This document shows, piece by piece, positions 1-11,004 of a stretch of 64,000 bases of DNA. The notes under the pieces are model-generated. The model was given only the letters and a program-made list of their open reading frames with translations, did not search any database and was not told the origin of the DNA. How positions within the stretch are numbered: position 1 is the first letter of the stretch; each line of letters begins with the position of its first letter. The position numbers were made by a program, and so were the translations under genes. The stretch spans positions 34,544,111 through 34,608,110 of the forward strand of contig CM017567.1 in NCBI GenBank assembly GCA_007844125.1. Reading direction: 5' to 3'. Origin of the DNA: Sinonovacula constricta. Lineage: Eukaryota > Mollusca > Bivalvia > Cardiida > Solecurtidae.

Positions 1-94
1 ATCTGAACGACTGTTAGTTATACTTTAAATGTAACTGTATGAATATGTCTTTAAGGAAGGACATGTTTGATTTAACATGGCTTTTTCTACTTAC

Positions 95-336
95 GTAAAC
101 CTCAGTTCCTACTATAATACTGTATCGTTTGATATACTGAGTCACAACTGTGACCCGTGTGACGATTGTCGGGTCGAAGTTGACCTTGACGTTATCCGAC
201 ACATTGTTCATGTTGTATGACGTGTCCTCTATTGACGATATAAGGGCATCATTTGCGTTCTGGACGGTATTCCCGGTAACGCTGGCGCCATAGCTAGCCA
301 GATTCTCTCTCGTCAATAGCTGTGTAAGCTGACACA
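95..336 (-). CDS. Exon 29: B module 4, first half
   Basis: Length 242, phase 1 in and 0 out, residues 3068-3148. It contains CQLTQLLTRENLASYGAS, then DTSYNMNNVSDNVKVNF and TQYIKRYSIIVGTEVYV, close to exon 22 throughout, with an NVS sequon. The acceptor is GTTCCAG and the donor GTAAGT (89-94). The second half of the module should lie left of the window. Positions 1-94 are intron and show nothing else. Confidence 0.87.
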
Positions 337-579
337 CTGGAACAAACACAAAGCATTAAAATCCCGAAGGTACAACAAAAACTGCACAAAGAAAGCTGAA
401 CTTAGAAAAAGGAATCGTTAAAGGTTTATTTTTTTCGTTATTTCCTGCTATTGCGTTTTTCTACATTGTTTTATCTGCTGCTGCCTACAACATTAAAACA
501 CTCGACTACGAGTTAAATGCTACCTACAATCGTGTTTCCTAGTCATGGAAGTCCTGAAGAAACTACTTTCTATGTATAT

Positions 580-587
580 ATTAGAAC
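580..587. repeat. hAT target-site duplication, left copy
   Basis: ATTAGAAC directly before the element's TAGGGATG end. It is identical to the copy at 2748-2755. Confidence 0.85.
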
Positions 588-1002
588 TAGGGATGTAAAT
601 CGAATCCCAAAACGATATTCGAATATTCGGAACGTGTATTCTAATCATATTCGAATATTCGGAACGAATTTATATCATAGTGGCATATAACACGGTAATT
701 TTCCATTACATTGAATGTGTTTATTCATTGTAAAATGTTTATTTCTGACCACAATTTACATTGCTAGCCTTACTTAATGCAGAAGCGGTGGTAGATTTAT
801 GATTTTAGCATAGCATTTAATTTTAAAACGACGATTTCTTCTTTTTGAAATACAAACGGCAATATTATGAATCCGCCATTATCCTGTTTATAGTGAAGGA
901 AAAGACGGGGCGTTTCTTTACTTGGTCAGCGGTAGTTTGCAAGAAAATACTGTCAGTGAAGAATGCCAGTAAATGCGTAAACAATGTCATTGCTACTTAA
1001 CA

Positions 1003-1056
<54 letters not shown>
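1003..1056. repeat. ATT trinucleotide microsatellite
   Basis: About eighteen perfect ATT units, inside the hAT-like element. Confidence 0.95.
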
Positions 1057-1521
1057 GAAACTCTTATAAAAACAATAAAGTAACCAATCAATGTTATGAT
1101 GACCTGCAAAGTCCTGTATAATATTTACATTATTAATTAGTCACCTTAAACTTTGGTGTCTTTTTGTTACGTGTTGTACTTCGTGTAATAACCTTTACAA
1201 TTTAAAGGCATTTTGTGAAATCAATTACTTATTTGTATTAACATATGACGTATTTAAGGGACTACTTATCGATTTAATAAAACCATATCATAATTTTATT
1301 AGGTGAAACTGTACAACACATGCAAAATAGCTTAAAATTTTAATATTTTACTCTACTTACCGCAAACAAAGTATAACAACAAACAGTCAATTATGTTTTG
1401 TGAACTCATCTTATAAAATACATTAATGATTAAAGGCGGCATTTTCAAAAGGACAAAATGCGGGTGATACTGGATCGACTGTAAGACAATTTGGCAAAAC
1501 CACGAAGGTTTTATGAGGGAA

Positions 1522-1803
1522 AATCGCTCAAGTGTACAGCCAATTAACGGTCTTAATTGGTTGGTGGTCGGATTGATGTTTAATTGTGATTGGCTGATAT
1601 CGCTAAGGGCGTTAATCCGAAGCCATAACATGTCAATTAGAGACATTTAGTTACTAATACACAATCGCTCAAGTGTACAGCCAATTAACGGTCTTGATTG
1701 GTTGGTGGTCGGATTGATGTTTAATTGTGATTGGCTGATATCGCTAAGGGCGTTAACCCGAAGCCATAACATGTCAATTAGAGACTTTTAGTTACCAATA
1801 CAC
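1522..1803. repeat. 141-bp direct duplication
   Basis: Two nearly identical head-to-tail copies of 141 bp, both beginning AATCGCTCAAGTGTACAG, inside the hAT-like element. The few differences suggest a fairly recent duplication. Confidence 0.9.
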
Positions 1804-2747
1804 AAGTGACAATTACGAGCCTGCTCGTCATATGCCTATGGGTGAAAGGCAAATGTAAACAAAACCATTTGATGACTATAATTACTGCGATTGGCTAGTG
1901 TCAAGATTACCTGACTGTTGATAAATTGATGAAGTACCAACCAGTATATATATATATAAAGAATGATTAAAATTGTAAGCTCGTGAGTTTTAAGTGTGTT
2001 AAGTAAACCTATGACGAACAATTAAAAAGTATGTAGATTTACATTTTTGTTATTCGGAGAGAACGAAGCAAAAACAAAGAAGTTGAAAGAACAGAAAATC
2101 GCAGTGACAAAAAATAACAGATGTCGCGGTATTATATAGGAATAAAATAACAAGTATGAAGTAGAGTGACAAAAACAGAAAGTGTTTGCAATTAAAGTTT
2201 GTTTGACAGTGATCTAGTTGTGCTTTCCAAAAAATGAAAGACGTTCTCAGCTTCTGGTGGACTGTTATCAATAAGTATAGCCTTATATAATGGATTTATT
2301 ACACACTATCCCGACCGAAGCTGGGTAGAGTCAGTGTTACGTAATTGCTGTAGCTAATTGCCGCAGCATTGAACTGACATGTGTGTTTATTGTACGTTGG
2401 CAACTGTTTCCACAGCTGTATGGTGATGTGGTTGATGTGACTGGGTCTAAGTGGGAGAGGGGGCAGAGAAGGAGCTGTGCGCGGTAAGGTGATTTCATGC
2501 TGTTAACCAGATGGCAATTCGTTATCAGGAGACATGACCCACCCCCTCTATCTTTGAGCGAACGCGATTACATATCGCTAGCGTCTTAAGTCGCTGGGAA
2601 CACTACGATCAACTAAAGAAATGTCTTTTCAATGTTCCTTCGAACTTAACAAAAGTGGAATAAAAATTATAAAATATTCGAATCCCCAAATCTCTATTCG
2701 AATAGCGACTTGATATTCGAATATTCGAATATTCGTTAACATCCCTA

Positions 2748-2755
2748 ATTAGAAC
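2748..2755. repeat. hAT target-site duplication, right copy
   Basis: ATTAGAAC directly after the element's CATCCCTA end. It is identical to the copy at 580-587. Confidence 0.85.
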
Positions 2756-3886
2756 GTTAATTGCGTCGCGAAAATGCCTTACAGCTGTCATTTTATGAGG
2801 GTGATGCTGAAAGTTACGAGTTTTTGTTCGCATACATTTCGGCAGAAGGCTGCATAAACGTAGTCATCTATTGTCTTTAGATGTTCAGCATTTGAAAGTA
2901 TAAAACTCGAAAAAACGACCATTAAACACAATCTTCATTAAAGATCCTTTTTTTAAAAACAAAAAATCGGCCACAATCAACACTTAATTACTCCCCTAAC
3001 CTCAATTTTCTTTATAGAGAAGAATGTGACAAAAATCAATAATATACTTGTAATAAGTCAATAAAAATAATTTTGTGTTAGGCCTAAAGAGATTGGAATG
3101 AGACATAAATTCTTAGCTCATAAAGAGATATTCGTAGTCATGGCAAAAATATGCACTCACAAATTGAAAGTATCGAACGGCATCGAAAATTTCTTAAATG
3201 AGCATTATTGTCGTAATCATTTTTTATTAAAACAGAATTAAAACTAGGTGCTGCAGGCATAGTAAGTCACATTGCTGGAGACTTAGTATCAAATAATGCA
3301 GACCCCGACAAGCAGCTACAAACAAGTTGGCGGATCTGGATTAATACTTTTTGCTGGACTTAATGATTAATGCTAAGCTGGCGAAAAAGTAAAAACGCTG
3401 TTGTACATGGAAAGCCTTTTTGTGTTTTTGTTATATCCAATGATGAATTGCCTATTTCGTTGAAATTGATTTTAAGCAATTTTGACACAGAACGTCTGTT
3501 CCATTGTGACAGTCTTGAGTACATAACGCAGTGAATTAGAGACAAGTTTTTATTGTTATCAATGTAAAACATGGAACTTTAAAGCAAACGAACAAAATAT
3601 TCTAAATGTATTTTATAAGAATACTAAGAATACTAAGAATATATATATTGCCGAGTTATTTCAAGCATTTTATAGGAAGAATATAAAAACGTATATATAA
3701 TTCATGTGTACTTTTTTGTTCTGAAATAAGATTCTAGACATATCTGTTAAGTGACTTTCTAAACTTTCAATAATGCAGTTATGCAAAACTAATGCTTTTA
3801 AATTCTGCAGAATAAACTAACGATATTGTGTTCCGTAAATAAACTGTATTGCCACAACGAATGAGGTAAAAACTAAATAATCTTAC

Positions 3887-6800
3887 ATGTAGTAGTTGTA
3901 GTTGACGATGTAGTTGTTGTTGGTGATGTAGTAGTCGTCGGTGATGTTGTCGTTGTTGGCGAAGTTGTTGTACTAGGAGACGTAGATGTTGTAGGTGAAG
4001 TTGTCGTTGTAGGAGATGTAGTTGTTGTATAAGTTGTTGTGGTTGGGGATGTTGTTGTCGTCGGGGACGTTGTTGTAGTTGGTGAAGTTGTTGTGGTTGG
4101 AGATGTTGTAGTAGGTGAAGTACTTGTGGTAGGGGAAGTTGTTGTGGTCGGGGACGTTGTTGTAGTTGGTGATGTTGTTGTGGTAGGAGTTGTTGTGGTC
4201 GGAGATGTGGTTGTCGTCGGGGACGTTGTTGTAGTTGATGAAGTTGTTGTGGTTGGTGAAGTTGTTGTTGTAGGTGATGTTGTTGTAGTTGGAGAAGTTG
4301 TTGTGGTTGGGGAAGTTGTTGTAGTTTGTGAAGTTGTTGTAGTTGGAGAAGTAGTTGTGGTAGGGGAAGTTGTTGTGGTAGGAGAAGTTGTTGTAGTTGG
4401 TGAAGTAGTTGTGGTTGGGGATGTTGTTGTCGGGGATGTCGGTGTTGTTGGTGAAGTTGTTGTTGGTGAAGTTGTTGTGGTTGGTGAAGTTGTTGTTGTA
4501 GGAGACGTTGTTGTGGTTGGGGATGTTGTTGTCGTAGGAGACGTTGTTGTAGTTGGTGAAGTAGTTGTGGTAGGGGAAGTTGTTGTGGTTGGAGATGTTG
4601 TTGTGGTAGGAGAAGTTGTTGTAGTTAGTGAAGTAGTTGTGGTTGGAGATGTTGTTGTCGGGGATGTCGTTGTTGTTGGTGAAGTTGTTGTTGTTGGTGA
4701 AGTTGTTGTGGTTGGTGAAGTTGTTGTTGTAGGAGACGTTGTTGTAGTTGGGGAAGTAGTTGTGGTAGGGGAAGTTGTTGTAGTTGGGGATGTTGTTGTC
4801 GTAGGAGACGTTGTCGTAGTTGGTGAAGTAGTTGTGGTAGGGGAAGTTGTTGTCGTCGGAGACGTTGTTGTAGTTTGTGAAGTTGTTGTAGTTGGAGAAG
4901 TAGTTGTGGTAGGGGAAGTTGTTGTGGTTGGAGATGTTGTTGTGGTAGGAGAAGTTGTTGTAGTTGGTGAAGTAGTTGTGGTTGGGGATGTTGTTGTCGG
5001 GGATGTCGTTGTTGTTGGTGAAGTTGTTGTAGTTGGTGAAGTTGTTGTGGTTGGTGAAGTTGTTGTTGTAGGAGACGTTGTTGTTGTTGGGGATGTTGTT
5101 GTCGTAGGAGAAGTAGTTGTGGTAGGGGAAGTTGTTGTGGTTGGAGATGTTGTTGTAGTAGGAGAAGTTGTTGTTGGTGAAGTTGTTGTTGTTGGTGAAG
5201 TTGTTGTGGTTGGTGAAGTTGTTGTTGTAGGAGACGTTGTTGTAGTTGGTGATGTTGTTGTTGTAGGAGACGTTGTTGTTGTTGGGGATGTTGTTGTAGT
5301 TGGTGAAGTAGTTGTGGTAGGGGAAGTTGTTGTAGTTGGGGATGTTGTTGTCGTAGGAGAAGTTGTTGTAGTTGGTGAAGTAGTTGTGGTTGGGGATGTT
5401 GTTGTCGGGGATGTCGTTGTGGTTGGAGAAGTTGTTGTGGTTGGTGAAGTTGTTGTGGTTGGTGAAGTTGTTGTTGTAGGAGACGTTGTTGTTGTTGGGG
5501 ATGTTGTTGTCGTAGGAGACGTTGTTGTAGTTGGTGAAGTAGTTGTGGTAGGGGAAGTTGTTGTGGTTGGAGATGTTGTTGTGGTAGGAGAAGTTGTTGT
5601 AGTTGGTGAAGTAGTTGTGGTTGGAGATGTTGTTGTCGGGGATGTCGTTGTTGTTGGTGAAGTTGTTGTTGGTGAAGTTGTTGTGGTTGGTGAAGTTGTT
5701 GTTGTAGGAGACGTTGTTGTAGTTGGTGAAGTAGTTGTGGTAGGAGAAGTTGTTGTAGTTGGGGATGTTGTTGTAGTTGGTGAAGTTGTTGTGGTTGGTG
5801 AAGTTGTTGTTGTAGGAGACGTTGTTGTAGTTGGTGAAGTAGTTGTGGTAGGAGAAGTTGTTGTGGTTGGAGATGTTGTTGTGGTAGGAGAAGTTGTTGT
5901 GGTTGATGAAGTTGTTGTAGTTGGGGATGTTGTTGTCGTAGGTGACGTTGTTGTAGTTGGTGAAGTAGTTGTGGAAGGGGAAGTTGTAGTCGTCGGGGAC
6001 GTTGTTGTAGTTGGTGAAGTTGTTGTGGTTGGAGAAGTTGTTGTGCTTGGAGATGTTGTTGTGGTTAGGGAAGTTGTTGTAGTTGGTGAAGTTGTTGTGG
6101 TTGGTGAAGTTGTTGTTGTAGGTGAAGTTGTTGTGGTTGGAGAAGTCGTTGTTGTTGGAGAAGTTGTTGTTGTAGAAGATGTGGTTGGGGATGTTGTTGT
6201 CGTAGGAGAAGTTGTTGTAGTTGGTGAAGTAGTTGTGGTTGGGGATGTTGTTGTCGTCGGGGATGTCGTTGTTGTTGGTGAAGTTGTTGTTGTTGGTGAA
6301 GTCGTTGTTGGTGAAGTTGTTGTGGTTGGTGAAGTTGTTGTTGTAGGTGACGTTGTTGTAGTTGGGGATGTTGTTGTCGTAGGAGACGTTGTTGTAGTTG
6401 GTGAAGTAGTTGTGGTAGGGGAAGTTGTTGTCGTCGGAGACGTTGTTGTAGTTGGCGAAGTTGTTGTGGTTGGAGAAGTAGTTGTGGTTGGGGATGTTGT
6501 TGTGGTAGGTGACGTTGTTGTGGTAGGGGAAGTTGTTGTGGTTGGTGAAGTTGTTGTGGTTGTAGAAGTAGTTGTGGTTGGGGATGTTGTTGTGGTAGGG
6601 GAAGTTGTTGTCGTCGGGGACGTTGTTGTAGTTGGTGAAGTTGTTGTGGTTGGTGAAATTGTTGTAGGTGACGTTGTTGTTGTTGGGGAAGTTGTCGTTG
6701 TAGGAGATGTTGTTGTGGTTGGAGATGTTGTTGTGCTAGGGGAAGTTGTTGTCGTCGGGGACGTTGATGTAGTTGGTGAAGTTGTTGTGGTTGGAGAAGT

Positions 6801-8467
6801 TGTTGTGGTTGGTGAAGTTGTTGTGGTTGGTGAAGTTGTTGTTGTAGGTGACGTTGTTGTAGTTGGGGATGTTGTTGTAGATGATGTTGTGCTTGGGGAT
6901 GTTGTTGTGGTAGGTGAAGTTGTTGTGGTAGGGGAAGTTGTTGTCGTCGGGGATGTTGTTGTAGTTGGTGAAGTTGTTGTGGTTGGTGAAGTTGTTGTTG
7001 TAGGTGACGTTGTTGTGGTTGGGGATGTTGTTGTAGGAGATGTTGTTGTGGTTGGGGATGTTGTTGTGGTAGGTGACGTTGTTGTGGTCGGGGAAGTTGT
7101 TGTGGTTGGAGATGTTGTTGTGGTAGGAGAAGTTGTTGTAGTTGGTGAAGTAGTTGTGGTTGGGGATGTTGTTGTCGGGGATGTCGTTGTTGTTGGTGAA
7201 GTTGTTGTTGTTGGTGAAGTTGTTGTAGTTGGTGAAGTTGTTGTTGTAGGAGACGTTGTTGTAGTTGGTGAAGTAGTTGTGGTAGGGGAAGTTGTTGTAG
7301 TTGGGGATGTTGTTGTCGTAGGAGACGTTGTTGTAGTTGGTGAAGTAGTTGTGGTAGGGGAAGTTGTTGTCGTCGGGGACGTTGTTGTAGTTGGTGAAGT
7401 TGTTGTGGTTGGAGAAGTTGTTGTGGTTGGAGATGTTGTTGTGGTTAGGGAAGTTGTTGTAGTTGGTGAAGTTGTTGTGGTTGGGGATGTTGTTGTGGTA
7501 GGTGACGTTGTTGTGGTAGGGGAAGTTGTCGTCGGGGACGTTGTTGTAGTGGGTGAAGTTGTTGTGGTTGGGGATGTTGTTGTGGAAGGTGACGTTGTTG
7601 TGGTTGGAGAAGTTGTTGTGGTTGGCGAAGTTGTTGTGGTAGGGGAAGTTGTTGTGGTAGGGGATGTTGTTGTCGTCGGGGATGTCGTTGTAGTAGGTGA
7701 TGTTGTTGTAGGAGATGTTGTGGTCGGGGATGTTGTTGTAGTTGGGGAAGTTGTTGTGGTTGGTGAAGTTGTTGTAGTTGGGGATGTTGTTGTCGTAGGA
7801 GACGTTGTTGTAGTTGGTGAAGTAGTTGTGGTAGGGGAAGTTGTTGTCGTCGGGGACGTTGTTGTAGTTGGTGAAGTTGTTGTGGTTGGTGAAGTTGTTG
7901 TAGTTGGGGATGTTGTTGTCGTAGGAGACGTTGTTGTAGTTGGTGAAGTAGTTGTGGTAGGGGAAGTTGTTGTAGTTGGTGAAGTTGTTGTGGTTGGGGA
8001 TGTTGTTGTGGTAGGTGACGTTGTTGTGGTAGGGGAAGTTGTTGTCGGGGACGTTGTTGTAGTGGGTGAAGTTGTTGTGGTTGGGGATGTTGTTGTGGAA
8101 GGTGACGTTGTTGTGGTTGGAGAAGTTGTTGTGGTTGGCGAAGTTGTTGTGGTAGGGGAAGTTGTTGTCGTCGGGGACGTTGTTGTAGTTGGTGAAGTTG
8201 TTGTGGTTGGAGACGTTGTTGTGGTTGGAGACGTTGTTGTGGTAGGGGATGTTGTTGTCGTCGGGGATGTCGTTGTAGTAGGTGATGTTGTTGTAGGAGA
8301 TGTTGTGGTCGAGGATGTTGTTGTAGTTGGGGAAGTTGTTGTGGTTGGTGAAGTTGTTGTCGTTGGAGAAGTTGTTGTCGTAGGCGAAGTTGTGGTCGTG
8401 AAAGTTGTACTAGTAGAAGTTGATGTGGATGTTGTTGTCATGGACGTTGTTGTGCCCGTTGTCGTTC
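3887..8467 (-). CDS. Exon 28: giant TTTTSP mucin exon
   Basis: Length 4,581, phase 1 in and 1 out, residues 1541-3068, about 1,527 residues without a cysteine. It opens GTTTGTTTSMTTTSTSTST, then runs as TTTTSP hexapeptides (18-bp units) with scattered TTTSP pentapeptides (15-bp units) and rare changes such as SL, SQ, SS or SI for SP. Such PTS regions are dense O-glycosylation domains in mucins, giving a stiff, hydrated rod. Length changes are whole codons and the frame stays open from acceptor (TTTTTTTAG, 8468-8469) to donor (GTAAGA, 3881-3886). Array length is expected to vary between alleles and may be collapsed or miscounted in an assembly. Confidence 0.87.
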
Positions 8468-9668
8468 CTAAAAAAATCATATTAGTATAAGTCTATGTAC
8501 CTTTGACCATAACATATTTGGTAACGAAATGACCAAGAATTATCACCAACGTCAACGCTGAAGCTGAAAAAGTCGAGTCGTGGAATTACGCATAAAGGTA
8601 GATAAGAAAGCCGAGTGTAGCATCGAAGGTCAAATATGAATTAACGTTATTTATTTTACAAACCTGCCTCTAAAATTGCTTTTCATAGTTTAAAATTAGT
8701 GCATTACCTTTAAGTTAACATGTCGTCTATTAGAGAAACTTGATTTGAAGCACTCTTATGCAGAGCGACTTTTACTGACGTTCGCCCTGAAGCGCGGCGC
8801 CGTTTATGGAATGTGTCAATGTCCTGGAGTTGTTACTACAACGGCAAGTATATTTTCGTAGAAAGGGCTGAGGTGTTCAGATTTGTTATCTGGAGTCGCA
8901 GTATTCGTATCACTTAAACTTCGTACCACGAACATAAATGACATATTTTGGCAAGCTCGAACCATGTGGCTTAAACAGGTTTTATTGCCCAATGTATAAG
9001 AGTTTTAAAAATGTTCTTTGTTCAATATTTCTCAAATCGGTTACAAAAGAGTTTGGTTACATTAGCAAACACAATTTTAAAAACAATTAAACAATATGCA
9101 ATAGAAATTGTACAGGATATGTCATATACATGATAAATGCTATTGTTAATGTACATTATTTTCAAATTAATCATCGGATGTTCGTCGTAATCGTGGTCAG
9201 ATTACTTTATCTTTTAAAACATAAGTTGTACGCCCTTTAGTGCACTGCATCAATGCCATTTTCGTAGTATTTTGTCATTGGGTCTCATGGTTAGTTGACG
9301 TGTTAGACTGACATCGGAGCGCGAGATCGGACATCGGAGCAGGCGCGTGTCTGCCATTACGCACTTTACGCACGTGCGTAACCTCCGTTCGAAAAATTGA
9401 AAATCTAAAAGTAACAAAAACACTAAGAAAGTCGATGCCTAACACGGGTTAGACGTGGTGTATTTTATTTCCTAAGTCTATATTTTATAAAATTTTATAA
9501 ACATCAATCGAGTTGAATATCGCGTTTTAAGGATGTATTTTTCAGTCAATAACAGGAAAAACTAAAGTATTTCGTTTTCTTTTTTCTTCTTAAATTTTGG
9601 GGCAAAAAGGCACTAAAATGCCACTGAGACAATGTAAAAAAATCTGGGGTATGTCCCCAGACTCCCCA

Positions 9669-9727
9669 CCACACACACGCGCACGCACGCACGCACGCAC
9701 GCATAAACACACACACACACACACACT
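9669..9727. repeat. CA/CG microsatellite
   Basis: A run of CA and GCAC dinucleotide-type repeats in the intron between exons 27 and 28. Confidence 0.9.
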
Positions 9728-9919
9728 TATAATAATTGTGCGTAACTGGAAAAACGGCCCAGATACGCGCCTGCATCGGAGTTCGGAAGTTTCAGATATT
9801 TGCAAACATCGTACATCGTAAATATCTATAGATACTGAGTATGACGAAGTTCAGTGTACAACGGGACAAAGCCATGTATATTGGATGGTGAATTCCTAGC
9901 ACTTTTGGACATACTAGCA

Positions 9920-10335
9920 GTTGTTGACGACGTTGTTTATGTATGCGGATTCATTGTTCTTGATGGCGACGTTGTTAATGTAGGCGACGTCATTGGTCTT
10001 GTTGGCGACGTTGTTAATATAGGAGACGTCATTGGTTTTGTTGGCGACGTTGTTAATGAATGCGACGTCATTGTTCCTGTTGGGGATGTTGTAAATGTAG
10101 GTGACGTCATTGGTCTTGTTGGCGACGTTGTTAATGTATGGGACGTCATTGTTCTTCTTGGTGACCTTGGTGACGTTGCTGACGTAAGCGCCGTTATTGT
10201 TCTGTTGGTGGCGTTGTTAATGAAGGCGAAGTCATTGTACTTGTTGACAAACTGTTAGCTGTTGGCGACGTTGTTGATAAAGGTAACGTTGTGGTGCTTG
10301 TAGTCGTACTGGTAGTTGTAGGAGCTTTTTTTTCC
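9920..10335 (-). pseudogene. Decayed mucin exon (39-bp repeats)
   Basis: On the minus strand this stretch reads as Thr/Ser/Pro repeats of 13 residues such as TLTTSPTRPMTSP, preceded by TTTSTTTSTTTLPLSTTSPT. A stop (TAA near 10195) and a frame change interrupt it, another stop follows PHT near 9936, and the only candidate acceptor lacks a pyrimidine tract. It lies in the intron between exons 27 and 28 in the gene's own orientation, so it is best read as a former mucin exon that lost function. A still-used alternative exon is less likely. Confidence 0.7.
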
Positions 10336-11004
10336 TCTCTTGTATTATATGTGATATGCGAATGTTGCAGCCGTTATTGACTGATTCTTTGTTGGTGATG
10401 TCTAACCGATTTCATTTACATCTGCTGATAGTTATTGGGTGTCGGGTTTTTTATTTTTATTTGATAAACTTTTATTATGGCAGTACTTTAGAATTGCTTG
10501 GTTCGTGTTTTCGTTATTAAAGGTTCTGTCAGATGGGGTACTGCTGAAGCAGATACCTCTATAATCGCGCTATAACCGAAACTTTTGTACAATAACAACA
10601 ATGCAGCAAGCAAAAATCGCTGCTGTTTGGCGAGATCTCCTACCAAGAAAAGAAGCAAATATGCTGAAGTTTACAATACAGCCTCAAAATATAAAATATG
10701 TCAATAATGTAGCTGGCATGAACACGATTTTGCAGATGTTGTGTGAAAAATCTTGTTTCAAGAAAAGAGCCGAGTAGGCTGAGATGACAGATTTCAATTA
10801 TAGACAGATTTGGCTGACAACAATGAGAGGACTAGGTAGCAGATAATTATCCTCTAGATTGAAGCGCAAGCTCTCTGTGGTGTCATGGATGTCGCACAGC
10901 TGTGATCTGTAATGGCAATGTACGTTTCATGCACAAACTTAGCAGAACAATAAACATGTATGTTTTGATTTTTTTCTAATATTGTTACAGAAATTGTTCA
11001 TTAT

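Larger units (their letters stand above)
588..2747. mobile_element. hAT-like non-autonomous DNA transposon
   Basis: Both ends read TAGGGATGT followed by AA and CGAAT in inverted orientation, and the element is flanked by a perfect 8-bp target duplication, ATTAGAAC, at 580-587 and 2748-2755. Eight-base duplications are typical of the hAT superfamily. Near the ends are repeated ATTCGAATATTCG palindromes, possible transposase-binding sites. I see no transposase frame in the 2,160 bases, so it is probably non-autonomous. It sits in the intron between exons 28 and 29. The 0.3 kb to its left and 1.1 kb to its right show nothing else. Confidence 0.82.

Noticed and set aside
4039..8490. Plus-strand open frame of 1,483 codons (Val/Gly/Asp/Glu repeats, silk-like)
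   Set aside because: It is the mirror image of the minus-strand mucin exon. It has no recognisable splice or start context, and the minus strand has matching acceptor, donor and phases with 28 neighbouring exons.
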